Of a DNA stretch of 64,000 nucleotides, positions 7,677-16,548 are shown in pieces (position 1 is the stretch's first letter; every line of letters begins with the position of its first letter). This DNA comes from Isoptericola sp. BMS4 (GTDB lineage: Bacteria; Actinomycetota; Actinomycetes; Actinomycetales; Cellulomonadaceae): the NCBI RefSeq assembly GCF_011634835.1, contig NZ_SIRP01000001.1, forward strand, positions 2,459,679 through 2,523,678. The letters are read 5' to 3'. The notes beneath the pieces were generated by a model. It was not told where the DNA came from and made no database searches. It saw nothing but the letters and a program-made list of their open reading frames with translations. The position numbers and the translations under genes are program-made.

Positions 7677-10600
7677 TCAGCGCCGCAGCAGGAACGTCCT
7701 GATCTCGAAGGGGCGCAGCGCGACGCTCAGCGCGTCGCCGTCGAACGCCGCCTCGTCGCCCGCCGGACGCTCGACGAGGTCGGCGGCCACGACCTCGCGC
7801 AGCCCGGGCACGTCGAGCGTCAGGCGGGCGGACGACCGGGCACCGCGGGCCTCGTACACCCGCAGCACGAGGCCGCCGGACCGGTCGTCGGCCAGCTTCA
7901 GCGCGCTCACCGCGACGGCGTCCGAGTCGCTGACGACGAGCGGCGCCACCAGCCCGCCGGACGCACGGCGGACGGGCGCCTGCAGGTGGGCCCCGGCCGC
8001 GGTCGCGTCCAGCACGTCCGCGGTCGGACGGACGCCGAACCGCAGGTGGTGCCGCCCCCGGTCGGCGCGCGGGTCGGGGAACTTCGGCGCCCGCAGCAGC
8101 GAGAACCGGGCGTCCTGCACGACGCCGCCGTCGGTCGTGCGCTCCCGCCGCACGTCGAAGCCGTGGCTGGACTCGTTGAGGAACGCCACACCGAAGCCCG
8201 GCTCGGCCACCATGAACCAGCGCTGCGCGTGCGTCTCGAACCGGGCCGCCTCCCACGAGGTGTTCGTGTGGTTGGTGCGCCGCTGGTAACCGAACTGGGT
8301 CTCGGCCAGCACCTCGTCGGTGAACACGTCGACCGGGAAGGCCAGCTTGAGGAACTTCTCCTCCTCCTGCCAGTCCACGTCGCAGTCGACGACGAGCGTC
8401 CGCCCGTCGTCGGACAGCGTGAGCCGCTGCGTGATCTGCGACGCCCCGAACGCCCGCCGTACCACGACGGCGTCCCCGTCCAGGGAGACGTCGGCCGGGC
8501 CGTCGAGGTCGGTGCGCATGTCGAGGTAGTGGGCGTCGACGTCCCACGCGTCCCACATGTTCGGGAAGTCCTGGTGGAGCTGCAGCAGGTTGCCGCGGCG
8601 ACCCGCCGGGATCGCGTCGCGCCCGGTGGCGAGGTCGACGAGGTGGCGGACATGACCCTGCCCGTCGATCTCGACGCGCAGCGCCGCGCCGGCCAGCACG
8701 AACGCGGCGCCGTCGTCGGACGTCGCACCGGCCCCGGCGCCGGACACGGTGACCGGCGCCGCGGGCTCCGCGGCCGCCACCGCGCCGGCGGCCACGCCGC
8801 GGCGCGCGAACGGCGACGCGTTGACCAGCAGGCCGCCGTCGCCGTCCTCGTCGGCGCGCACCCCGAGCGCGGCGAGCGCGTCGGCGACGATCCCCGTCAG
8901 ACGCTCGGCGATCCGGGTGTAGGACTCCTCCGCCTCCCGGTGCACCCACGCGATCGACGTGCCCGGAAGGATGTCGTGGAACTGCAGCAGCAGGACCTCC
9001 TGCCACAGCTCGTCGAACGCCTCGTAGGGGTACTCGTACCCCGCGCGCAGGGCCGCGGTGGCGGCCCACAGCTCCGCCTCGGCCAGCAGCCGCTCGCTGG
9101 TCCGGTTGCCCTGCTTCGTCTTGTGCTGGGTGGTGAACGTGGCCCGGTGCAGCTCCAGGTAGAGCTCCCCGCGCCAGACGTCGGGCTCGGGCAGCTCGGC
9201 CATCGCCCGCGCGAAGAACTCGTTCGGGGACTCCAGCACGACCTGGGGGCTGCCCTCGAGGTCGGCCAGGCGCTTCGCCCGCGCCAGCATCTCGCGCGTC
9301 GTGCCGCCACCGCCGTCGCCCCACCCGGTGGGGGCGAGGGAGGACCGCGCCACCGACTTCTCCTTGAACTGCCGCGCGGCCCGCGCCACCTCCTCGCCGG
9401 AGAGCTGCGCGTTGTAGGTGTCCATCGGCGGGAAGTGCGTGAAGATCCGGGTCCCGTCGATGCCCTCCCACGAGAACGTGTGGTGCGGGAACCGGTTGGT
9501 CTGGTTCCAGGAGATCTTCTGCGTGAGGAACCACTCGAACCCGGCCCCGGCGAGGATCTGCGGCAGGGCCCCCGAGTAGCCGAAGCTGTCCGGCAGCCAG
9601 GCGCCCGCGCACTCGACGCCGAACTCCTCACGGAAGAAGCGCTGCCCCTGGCTGATCTGCCGGATGAAGCTCTCCCCCGACGGCAGCACCGCGTCCGGCT
9701 CCACCCACATGCCGCCGATCGGCACGAACCGGCCGTCCGCGACCGCCTTGCGGACCCGCGCGTACACCTCCGGGCGCTGCTCCTTGAGCCACGCGTACTG
9801 CTGCGCGCTGGACATGGCGTAGACGAACTCGTCGTCCTCCTCCAGCAGCGTCACCATCGAGCTCGACGTCCGCGCGACCTTGCGCACGGTCTCGCGCAGC
9901 GGCCACAGCCAGGCCGAGTCGATGTGCGCGTGCCCGACGGCGGTGAGCCGGTGGGCGCTCGCCTCGGCGGGGCTGGCCAGCACGCCCGCCAGGGCGGCGC
10001 GCCCCACGGCGACGGTGCCGGCGACGTCCTGCAGGTCGACCCGGTCGAGCGCGTCGTCGAGGGCCCGCAGGATCCTCGCGCGACGGGCCGACTCCTCGGG
10101 GAGCTGCTGGGCCAGCTGGACGAGGACCTCGACGTCGTGCACCAGCTCGAACACCTCGGGCTCGAACACGCAGACGTCGAACCTCCGCAGGCGGTAGAGC
10201 GGCTCGGCGCCGGCGGTGTCCCGGTCCCCCTGCTCGGTCGGTAGGAACGGGTGGTAGTCGAGCAGCACCGGGTTGGACGCGGCCTCGACGAAGAGCTCGA
10301 TCTCCTCGCCGCCGACGGCCTGCTCGGCCACCGGGATCCAGGTCGCGCGCGGGTTGAGGGAACGCACCGGCGTGCCGTCGGCACGGTAGACGAGGCCCTC
10401 GCACTGGAACCCCGGCATGTTCGGGTCGAAGCCGAGGTCCGCGACGATCTCGACGCGCCGGCCGGCGAACCGCTCGGGCACCGTGCCGGTGAGCCGGAAC
10501 CACGTCGTGTCCCATGCGCGGCCCCACCGGTCGCCGACCGCGGCGGGCTCGTACGACGCGGCGACGCCGTCGGCGACCGCGATCGGTTCACCGTCGACGA

Positions 10601-10709
10601 CGTACCGCTCCACCGCGATCGGCACGGGCGAGCCGTGGACGGCGGGCCGCAACCGCTCCTCCAGGACCCGGGTCACCCGCCCGATGGTGAGCGCCTGGTT
10701 CTCATGCAT
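7677..10709 (-). CDS. GH38 alpha-mannosidase (cytoplasmic)
   Basis: Large retaining alpha-mannosidase of 1010 residues without a signal peptide. An N-terminal beta domain (about 1-230) is followed by the catalytic GH38 domain with the zinc-site segment HAHIDSAWLWP (about 256-266) and the nucleophile segment AWLPDSFGYSGALPQIL (Asp near 373), then the mid-helical and C-terminal beta domains. Known relatives (bacterial GH38 and human MAN2C1) act on free oligomannosides in the cytoplasm, removing alpha-1,2/1,3/1,6 mannose. ATG 10709 is preferred: GGGGGAG lies just upstream, and it overlaps the GH5 stop by 8 bp. Second gene of a GH5-GH38 operon under the LacI-type regulator next door. Confidence 0.92.
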   Translation of the reverse strand: MHENQALTIGRVTRVLEERLRPAVHGSPVPIAVERYVVDGEPIAVADGVAASYEPAAVGDRWGRAWDTTWFRLTGTVPERFAGRRVEIVADLGFDPNMPGFQCEGLVYRADGTPVRSLNPRATWIPVAEQAVGGEEIELFVEAASNPVLLDYHPFLPTEQGDRDTAGAEPLYRLRRFDVCVFEPEVFELVHDVEVLVQLAQQLPEESARRARILRALDDALDRVDLQDVAGTVAVGRAALAGVLASPAEASAHRLTAVGHAHIDSAWLWPLRETVRKVARTSSSMVTLLEEDDEFVYAMSSAQQYAWLKEQRPEVYARVRKAVADGRFVPIGGMWVEPDAVLPSGESFIRQISQGQRFFREEFGVECAGAWLPDSFGYSGALPQILAGAGFEWFLTQKISWNQTNRFPHHTFSWEGIDGTRIFTHFPPMDTYNAQLSGEEVARAARQFKEKSVARSSLAPTGWGDGGGGTTREMLARAKRLADLEGSPQVVLESPNEFFARAMAELPEPDVWRGELYLELHRATFTTQHKTKQGNRTSERLLAEAELWAATAALRAGYEYPYEAFDELWQEVLLLQFHDILPGTSIAWVHREAEESYTRIAERLTGIVADALAALGVRADEDGDGGLLVNASPFARRGVAAGAVAAAEPAAPVTVSGAGAGATSDDGAAFVLAGAALRVEIDGQGHVRHLVDLATGRDAIPAGRRGNLLQLHQDFPNMWDAWDVDAHYLDMRTDLDGPADVSLDGDAVVVRRAFGASQITQRLTLSDDGRTLVVDCDVDWQEEEKFLKLAFPVDVFTDEVLAETQFGYQRRTNHTNTSWEAARFETHAQRWFMVAEPGFGVAFLNESSHGFDVRRERTTDGGVVQDARFSLLRAPKFPDPRADRGRHHLRFGVRPTADVLDATAAGAHLQAPVRRASGGLVAPLVVSDSDAVAVSALKLADDRSGGLVLRVYEARGARSSARLTLDVPGLREVVAADLVERPAGDEAAFDGDALSVALRPFEIRTFLLRR

Positions 10710-11910
10710 GCCGTGCTCCCCCCGTCGCCGCACCCGCGGGTGCGGCCTCGTGTGTCGTCAGCCGCACCCGAGGGTGCCCCTGTTCGCGTGCCGCCGTCAT
10801 GTACTCGGTGAAGAACGACCCACCGGGCGCCAAGACGGACCGGCCCCGCGCCGGGTCCAGGACGAGCTCCGGCCGCGTGGATGCTCCCCCGGTCCCGGGG
10901 ACGGTGCTCCGGGCCTCCTCGATCGCCTCGCGCAGCAGCCTGCCCTCGGGCTTGACGACCCCGTCGGAGTCGATGAGCCCCAGGTCGTACTCCACCTCCG
11001 GGAAGTCGCCGAGCGCCCGGCCCACGTCGTGCGAGCACCACCAGGTGATGCCGTAGAGATGCTCGGCGCCGGCCAGGTTCGCCACGGTGCCACGGACGAA
11101 GCCGGGTACCGACTCCTCGGGGACCACGTTGCGGGGCGCTCCGACCTCCTGCATCCACACCGGCCGGTCGGGGTCGCTCTGGAACGCTCGCGCCACCTCG
11201 ACCAGGTACCGGGCGAGGGCCCGGGTCTCGAACGCGTCCGCCCCGTAGCGCTGCCCGGTGCCGTTGAAGGCCCAGGAATGCACGACCGTCATGTCGCCGG
11301 CGCGTGCCACGTGCTCCAGGGTGAACGGCTGGGCGTCGGAGAACCACGACGCGTCGTAGCACGCGTGCAGGGCGGGGACGCCCGGGGCGCCCCGGCGGAT
11401 AGCCCCGATCGTCGCGTCGAGCCAGCGCGTGACGTCCTCGGTGCTCGCGGGGTGCGGGTCGGGGTGCACGTCGCCCGTGAACTGGTTGACCTCGTTGCCG
11501 ACCGTGATCGCGACGACGTTGTCGTGGCGGGCCGCCGCGGCCGACACCTCGGACAGGTAGCGCACCGTGGCGGCGATCGCGTCGGGGTCGGTGAACATGT
11601 TGCGACGGTGCCACGTCACGAGCCACGACGGCAGGAAGTCGAAGCTCGACAGGTGGCCCTGCAGGCCGTCCACCGCGACGGCCAGCCCCCGCGCGCCGGC
11701 CAACGCGATGACGGACTCCAGGCGCGCCAGCATCGCCGGGCTCACCATCGTCGGGTTCGGCTGGAACACCGGCCACAACGGGAACACCCGGACGTGGTCG
11801 ACCCCCAGCCCCGCGATCGTGTCGAGGTCGCGCGCGACCTCGGACTCGTCGAAGTCGACCCAGTGGTGGAACCACCCCTCGCGGGGGGTGTAGTTGACGC
11901 CGAATCTCAT
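10702..11910 (-). CDS. GH5 (subfamily 18-like) beta-mannosidase
   Basis: 402 residues, no signal peptide. Starts MRFGVNYTPREGWFHHWVDF and forms a TIM barrel with catalytic acid/base Glu about 139 in VGNEVNQF and nucleophile Glu about 254 in VWMQEVGAP. The stretches LQGHLSSFDFLPSWLVTWHR and YGITWWCSHDV closely resemble, from memory, the Bifidobacterium GH5_18 beta-mannosidase that cleaves Man-beta-1,4-GlcNAc, the N-glycan core disaccharide. That activity would complete the pathway formed with GH38, GH92 and the endoglycosidase. A variable Pro/Ala/Arg-rich tail (about 330-402) has no clear role. Start has AGGACGG upstream. The subfamily call is memory-based and needs a tree. Confidence 0.85.
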   Translation of the reverse strand: MRFGVNYTPREGWFHHWVDFDESEVARDLDTIAGLGVDHVRVFPLWPVFQPNPTMVSPAMLARLESVIALAGARGLAVAVDGLQGHLSSFDFLPSWLVTWHRRNMFTDPDAIAATVRYLSEVSAAAARHDNVVAITVGNEVNQFTGDVHPDPHPASTEDVTRWLDATIGAIRRGAPGVPALHACYDASWFSDAQPFTLEHVARAGDMTVVHSWAFNGTGQRYGADAFETRALARYLVEVARAFQSDPDRPVWMQEVGAPRNVVPEESVPGFVRGTVANLAGAEHLYGITWWCSHDVGRALGDFPEVEYDLGLIDSDGVVKPEGRLLREAIEEARSTVPGTGGASTRPELVLDPARGRSVLAPGGSFFTEYMTAAREQGHPRVRLTTHEAAPAGAATGGARHA

Positions 11911-11961
11911 GTGTCCGTCCTGCCTCGTTGCGGTGTCGTGGGCGCCAGGTGCGGCGATAGA

Positions 11962-12035
11962 ACTATAGCGCTTGAGCGCTCTTGGCCCCTACCTTCGGAC
12001 GCGGGGAGCGATAGTGTCAAACCTCAAGCGATTGA
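11962..12035. promoter_or_regulatory. Divergent promoter/operator region, GH5-GH38 versus lacI-type gene
   Basis: Two operator-like sites lie between the divergent genes. Site 1 (11967-11980) is AGCGCTTGAGCGCT, two perfect 6-bp inverted arms. On the minus strand it abuts TATAGT, a good -10 (11962-11967) for the GH5-GH38 operon. Site 2 (12024-12035) is TCAAGCGATTGA, a near-perfect palindrome with the central CG typical of LacI-family operators. It sits just after a weak -10 (TAGTGT, 12012-12017) and just before the regulator's ribosome site, suggesting autoregulation. Sites are seen directly; binding is inferred. Confidence 0.7.
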
Positions 12036-12052
12036 ACTCCGAGGAGCCCACG

Positions 12053-13099
12053 ATGTCCGAACCCGCGCGTCCCGAGCCGCGCCGGCGCAAGCGCGCCACG
12101 ATCGCCGACATCGCCGAGCGCGCCGGCGTGACGAGCAGCGCCGTGTCGCTGGCCGTGAACGGCAAGCGGGGCGTGTCCGACGCGACTCGTGCGCGAATCC
12201 TCGAGGTCGCGAGGGAGCTCAACTGGCGGCCGAGCCACGCCGCGCAGGCGCTCATGGGCAAGGGCGCCGAGGCCGTCGGGCTGGTGCTCGCGCGCCCGCC
12301 CGAGGTCATCGGGGAGGAGATCTTCTTCGCCAAGTTCATCGCCGGGGTGCAGGCGAGCCTGAGCGAGCGCGGCTACTCGCTGCTGCTGCAGATGGCCCAG
12401 GACATGACCGCCGAGATCACCATCCACGCGGGCTGGATCGCCGACGGCCGCGTCGACGGCTCACTCGTCCTCGACCCGCGCATCGACGATCCGCGCATCA
12501 AGTCGCTGGCCGGGCTCGACCACCCGACGGTCGTCGTCGGCGGCGACATCGACCAGGGCAGCGTCCGCAGCCTGCGCGTCGACAACGGCGCCGCGATGCG
12601 GCTCGTCATGGAGCACCTGGACGAGCTCGGGCACGCCCGCATCGCCTTCGTCACCGGCGACCAGAACTTCCGCCACACCCAGGAACGCATGGACGCTTTC
12701 AGCCAGTTCTGCATCGACCGGGGCATCTGGGGCCAGAGCCTCGCGGCCAACTTCGACCCGTCGATGAGCCGTTCGGCCACCGCGCGCCTCATGTCCTCCC
12801 CGCACCCGCCCACCGCCATCGTCTACGACAGCGACGTGATGACGGTGGCGGGCCTGGGCGAGCTCACGGCCCTGGGCTACGCCGTGCCGCGCGACGTGTC
12901 GGTCGTCTCATGGGAGGACTCGGCCACCTGCCAGGTGCTGCACCCCACGGTCACCGCACTCAACCGCGACGCCGTCTCGCTCGGCCGCATGGCTGCGGCC
13001 GAGATGCTGGAGCTGCTCGACCACCAGAGCGTGGAACACTCCCCCGTCGAGGTCACCGTCGTCGCCCGGGAGTCGACCGCCGCGCCGGCGCGCTCCTGA
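12053..13099 (+). CDS. LacI-family transcriptional regulator of the N-glycan locus
   Basis: 348 residues. N-terminal LacI helix-turn-helix and hinge (about 15-70: ATIADIAERAGVTSSAVSLA ... LNWRPSHAAQALMGKG) and a periplasmic-binding-protein-like effector domain (about 75-340, with VVGGDIDQGSVRSLRVDN and SVVSWEDS). ATG 12053 has GAGGAG upstream. It is divergent from the GH5-GH38 operon and precedes the transporter operon; operator-like sites occur before all of these and before the endoglycosidase gene. The inducer is probably a mannose-containing oligosaccharide (inference from context). Confidence 0.9.
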   Translation: MSEPARPEPRRRKRATIADIAERAGVTSSAVSLAVNGKRGVSDATRARILEVARELNWRPSHAAQALMGKGAEAVGLVLARPPEVIGEEIFFAKFIAGVQASLSERGYSLLLQMAQDMTAEITIHAGWIADGRVDGSLVLDPRIDDPRIKSLAGLDHPTVVVGGDIDQGSVRSLRVDNGAAMRLVMEHLDELGHARIAFVTGDQNFRHTQERMDAFSQFCIDRGIWGQSLAANFDPSMSRSATARLMSSPHPPTAIVYDSDVMTVAGLGELTALGYAVPRDVSVVSWEDSATCQVLHPTVTALNRDAVSLGRMAAAEMLELLDHQSVEHSPVEVTVVARESTAAPARS

Positions 13100-13141
13100 C
13101 GCCGCACGACTCGCAGCACCGCAGCAGCACCACCACACCCC

Positions 13142-13176
13142 GACCGTGCCGCGCCACCCGTGGCGTGTGCGCGGTC
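13142..13176. terminator. Possible terminator after the lacI-type gene
   Basis: An interrupted hairpin (outer stem GACCG/CGGTC, inner stem CGCCA/TGGCG) 43 bp after the regulator stop. It would separate the regulator from the transporter operon, which has its own promoter. Moderate stability and no U-tract. Confidence 0.35.
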
Positions 13177-13205
13177 GCGTGGTCGCGCCGGCCTGCCACA
13201 ACCCC

Positions 13206-13291
13206 TCAAGCGGATGAGCCGGTCCCGCAAACGCCGCGTTCTTGACACGCGATCTCCGGCGATGCTTTGATCGCAACTCAAGCGCTGCAGT
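13206..13291 (+). promoter_or_regulatory. Promoter and operators of the transporter/GH92 operon
   Basis: Operator-like TCAAGCGGATGA at 13206-13217 lies upstream of a consensus -35 TTGACA (13242-13247). At 13277-13291 is CTCAAGCGCTGCAGT, nearly identical to sequences before the GH5 and endoglycosidase genes. The -10 may be TTTGAT (13266-13271, 18-base spacer), with the operator over the start site, or the less canonical TGCAGT at the end of the module. Two operators about 70 bp apart could allow looping. Everything beyond the sequence matches is inference. Confidence 0.7.
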
Positions 13292-13357
13292 ACGTCGCCG
13301 AGACATCGGCTCGACCCACTCGGCTGCCTTTGTCTACTTCGAGGAAGAAGGACAACG

Positions 13358-14662
13358 ATGAAGCACAGCACCCGCATCACCACCGCTGCCACGGGTCTCC
13401 TGGCAGCCGCCGCCCTGGCGGGCTGCACCGGGACGGCCGGCGGCGCCGGAGCCACCGGCCAGGAGGACATCGACACCACCGGCGAGCTCAGCGGCACCGT
13501 CTCGTTCCAGACGTGGTCGCTGAAGAACGAGACGTTCACGCCGTACTTCGAAGACCTCATCGACCGGTTCGAGTCCGAGCACCCGGACGTCACCGTCGAG
13601 TGGCTCGACCAGCCCGGCGACGGCTACCAGGACAAGATCCTCAGCCAGGCCAACTCGGGCACCCTGCCCGACGTGCTGAACCTGCCGCCCGACATCGCCT
13701 ACCCGCTCGTCACGGCCGGCAAGCTCATCGACCTCGACGCCGCCGACCCGACGCTGGCCGAGACGTACGTCCCGGGAGCCTGGGAGGCGTACACGTACCC
13801 AGGCGTCGAGGGCGTCTTCGGCCTGCCGTGGTACCTCGGCACCGACCTCGGCTGGTGGAACGGCTCCGCGCTCGAGAAGTACGGCTTCTCCACCGACGAC
13901 CTACCCACCACCGACGAGGACTTCCTCGCACTCGCCGTCGAGATGGGCAAGGCCTCCGACGGCCGCATGCCGTTGCTCAGCGCCATGCCGACGATCGACC
14001 AGTTCGCCTCGAACGACATCGAGATCCTCGACGACCAGGGCGAATTCGTCTTCAACACGCCCGAGGCCGCCGCCATCGTCGACGACTACGCCGAGGCCTA
14101 CGCCGCCGGCGCGCTCCCGCCGGAGGCCCTCACGGGCGACTACGGCGGCAACGCCGACATGTTCAAGCAGGGCAAGGTCGCCTACACGACGGCGGGCTCC
14201 GGGTTCGCCGGCGACCTCGCCAGCGACGCCCCCACGATCCGCGAGTCCGTCGTGCCGGAGGCCCGCATCGGCGCGGCCCCGCTGTTCGTCCAGGGCATCA
14301 ACGTGTCCAACGACTCGGACAACAAGGCCGCCGCGCTCGCCTTCGCGGAGTTCGTCACCAACACCGAGAACCAGGTCGAGTTCGTGCAGCTCGCGCTCGG
14401 ATTCATGCCCGGCACGGTGGACGGCAGCGCGGACGCCGAGGCGCTCAGCGCGTCGGTCGACGACCCGCTGCAGAAGCAGGCCATGGAGATCGTCTCGGAG
14501 GCGATGACCGACGCCCGCATCCTCACTCCGTTCCAGTGGACGGACGCGATGAAGACCTTCATGGACCAGCAGCTGGCCCTCGCGATCAAGGGCGACCTGA
14601 GCGGCCAGGAGGCCCTCGACAAGGCCGTCGAGTACGCGAACGCCAACCGGATCGAGCAGTGA
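13358..14662 (+). CDS. ABC transporter sugar-binding lipoprotein
   Basis: 434 residues. A lipoprotein signal peptide ends in the lipobox LAGC with Cys23 as lipid anchor, followed by a family-1 extracellular solute-binding fold (MalE/UgpB type): FQTWSLKNETFTPYFEDLID, LPDVLNLPPDIAYPL, GLPWYLGTDLGWWNG and AAALAFAEFVTNTENQVEF. Ribosome site GAAGAAGGA precedes ATG 13358. First gene of an operon with two permeases and a GH92 mannosidase, so the likely ligands are oligomannose glycans released by the secreted endoglycosidase; the ligand is inferred from context. Confidence 0.93.
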   Translation: MKHSTRITTAATGLLAAAALAGCTGTAGGAGATGQEDIDTTGELSGTVSFQTWSLKNETFTPYFEDLIDRFESEHPDVTVEWLDQPGDGYQDKILSQANSGTLPDVLNLPPDIAYPLVTAGKLIDLDAADPTLAETYVPGAWEAYTYPGVEGVFGLPWYLGTDLGWWNGSALEKYGFSTDDLPTTDEDFLALAVEMGKASDGRMPLLSAMPTIDQFASNDIEILDDQGEFVFNTPEAAAIVDDYAEAYAAGALPPEALTGDYGGNADMFKQGKVAYTTAGSGFAGDLASDAPTIRESVVPEARIGAAPLFVQGINVSNDSDNKAAALAFAEFVTNTENQVEFVQLALGFMPGTVDGSADAEALSASVDDPLQKQAMEIVSEAMTDARILTPFQWTDAMKTFMDQQLALAIKGDLSGQEALDKAVEYANANRIEQ

Positions 14663-14707
14663 CGACGCCGTGACGCGCACCATCGCCCGGACGACGGAAG
14701 GGACGAC

Positions 14708-15598
14708 ATGAGATCGCACCGCTGGTTCACGCCCTGGCTCCTCGTGGCGCCCGCCGTCGTCTGGGTGGTGGTGTTCGCGCTGTGGCCGTTCCTCAACACG
14801 GTCGGGCTGAGCTTCACCGACGCCCGCCCCCTGAGCCCCGGCGCGTTCGTCGGCCTCGACAACTATCGCCGCATGGCCGACGACGACCTGTTCGGCTACG
14901 CGCTGACCACCAGCCTCGTCTACGTGGTGGTGTGCGTCCCGCTGCTGACGGTCCTGCCGCTGCTGCTGGCGCTCCTGGTGGAGAAGACCCTCCCCGGCAT
15001 CACGTTCTTCCGCACCACGTTCTACTTCCCGGTCATCGCCTCCGTCGTCGTGGTGGCCCTCATCTGGACATGGCTCTTCGACTCGCGCGGCGTCGTCAAC
15101 CAGGCGCTCGAGTGGCTGGGGGTCATCGACTCCCCGTTCCCGTTCCTCGTCGACCGTTGGGGGCTGCTGTTCGTCGCCATCCTGCTGACGGTGTGGAAGG
15201 GACTCGGCTACTACATGGTCGTCTACCTCGCGGCGCTCGGTAACGTCGGCCGCGAGCTCCACGAGGCCGCCATGCTCGACGGCGCGGGCGCGGTCCGCCG
15301 CTTCCGGTCCGTGACCATCCCGGGCGTGCGCACGGCGATGCTGCTCATCTCCGTGCTCGTCGCCGTCGCCGCCATGCGCGTGTTCACCGAGCTGGAGGTC
15401 CTCTCCAACGGCACGGGCGGCCCCGGCGGGCAGAGCCTGTCGCTCGTCATGCTGATCCGCCAGGTGGGCCAGGGCCTCAACGGCGACATCGGCTACGCGT
15501 CGACGCTCAGCGTCGCCCTGTTCCTGCTCACCCTGGTGCCCCTCGGCGCCATCGCGTTCATGAATCGCGAGCGGAAGACCTCGGGAGCCGCGGCATGA
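14708..15598 (+). CDS. ABC sugar transporter permease (MalF/LacF type)
   Basis: 296 residues with six hydrophobic segments, starting WLLVAPAVVWVVVFALWPFL, and the permease EAA loop EAAMLDGAGAVRRFRSVTIP (about 197-216), the contact point for the ATPase. ATG 14708 is preceded by GGAAGGGACG. It forms the membrane channel with the next gene, which it overlaps by 4 bp (15595-15598, ATGA). Start to stop length is normal for the family. Confidence 0.93.
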   Translation: MRSHRWFTPWLLVAPAVVWVVVFALWPFLNTVGLSFTDARPLSPGAFVGLDNYRRMADDDLFGYALTTSLVYVVVCVPLLTVLPLLLALLVEKTLPGITFFRTTFYFPVIASVVVVALIWTWLFDSRGVVNQALEWLGVIDSPFPFLVDRWGLLFVAILLTVWKGLGYYMVVYLAALGNVGRELHEAAMLDGAGAVRRFRSVTIPGVRTAMLLISVLVAVAAMRVFTELEVLSNGTGGPGGQSLSLVMLIRQVGQGLNGDIGYASTLSVALFLLTLVPLGAIAFMNRERKTSGAAA

Positions 15599-16548
15599 CC
15601 ACCACCGACCTCGCCCCGTCCACGCAGTCGCCGGCCACCCCACCGGGCCGCCGGCCCCAGCAGGCCGGCCGGCGGCGCCACCGCGAGCCCCTCTACCGGC
15701 GCAAGGGGTCGGGCGACTTCACGAAGCCGAGCCTCCCGGGGCTCGTCACTCGCTACGGCCTGCTGGCGTTCGTGACCGTCATCGTCGTGGGCCCGCTCGT
15801 GTGGCAGCTGTCGACGTCGTTCAAGGGCCCGCTCGACGACATCTACTCGTTCCCGCCCGCGATCGTGCCCACCGACCCGACCGCGGAGAACTACGTCCGG
15901 GTCACGGACTTCATCCCGGTGTACCGCTACGCCTGGCACTCGCTCCTCGTCTCCGTCGCGACCGTGCTGAGCAACGTCGTGCTGTCGGTGTTCGCCGGCT
16001 ACGCGCTCGGGGCCATGCGCTTCCGCGGCAAGATCGTCGTGATGGGCGTCCTGCTGTCGACGATGCTCCTGCCGGGCGAGGTGACGGTGACGAGCAACTT
16101 CCTGACCATCCGCAACCTCGGCCTGGCCGACTCCCTCGTCGGGGTGTATCTCCCCGGAGCGATCGGCGCGATGAACGTGCTGCTCATCGCGACGGCGTGC
16201 CGGATGATCCCCCACGAGGTGCTGGACGCGGCGATCGTCGACGGCGCCACGACCTGGCAGCGCATCCGGCACATCGTGTGGCCCAACGTCAAGGGCATGG
16301 CGTCGGTGGTCGCGATCTTCGCGTTCATCGGGGCGTGGGACGACTTCCTGTGGCCGCTCATCGTCCTCAACGACCCGTCGAAGTACACGCTGACGGTGGG
16401 CATGGCCTACCTCAACGGCAACTTCCAGGCCGACCCGCGGCTCATCGCCGCGGGCACGATGATCGCGCTCGTGCCGATCGTCGTCCTGTTCTCGTCCCTG
16501 CAGCGGTTCTTCTTCCGTGGTGTCGCCGAAGGAGCGGTCAAGGGGTGA
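15595..16548 (+). CDS. ABC sugar transporter permease (MalG type)
   Basis: 317 residues. After a cytoplasmic Pro/Arg-rich leader (about 1-50), six hydrophobic segments and the EAA loop EVLDAAIVDGATTWQRIRHI (about 206-225) identify the second channel subunit of a CUT1-type importer. Overlaps the first permease by ATGA and the GH92 gene by GTGA, so the four genes are translationally coupled. No ATP-binding subunit is encoded here; CUT1 systems in actinobacteria often share a single MsiK-type ATPase encoded elsewhere. Confidence 0.93.
   Translation: MTTTDLAPSTQSPATPPGRRPQQAGRRRHREPLYRRKGSGDFTKPSLPGLVTRYGLLAFVTVIVVGPLVWQLSTSFKGPLDDIYSFPPAIVPTDPTAENYVRVTDFIPVYRYAWHSLLVSVATVLSNVVLSVFAGYALGAMRFRGKIVVMGVLLSTMLLPGEVTVTSNFLTIRNLGLADSLVGVYLPGAIGAMNVLLIATACRMIPHEVLDAAIVDGATTWQRIRHIVWPNVKGMASVVAIFAFIGAWDDFLWPLIVLNDPSKYTLTVGMAYLNGNFQADPRLIAAGTMIALVPIVVLFSSLQRFFFRGVAEGAVKG

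Noticed and set aside
10702-11910. GH5 protein as a secreted cellulase or mannanase
   Set aside because: No signal peptide or carbohydrate-binding module, and its motifs and neighbours fit the intracellular GH5_18 type better.
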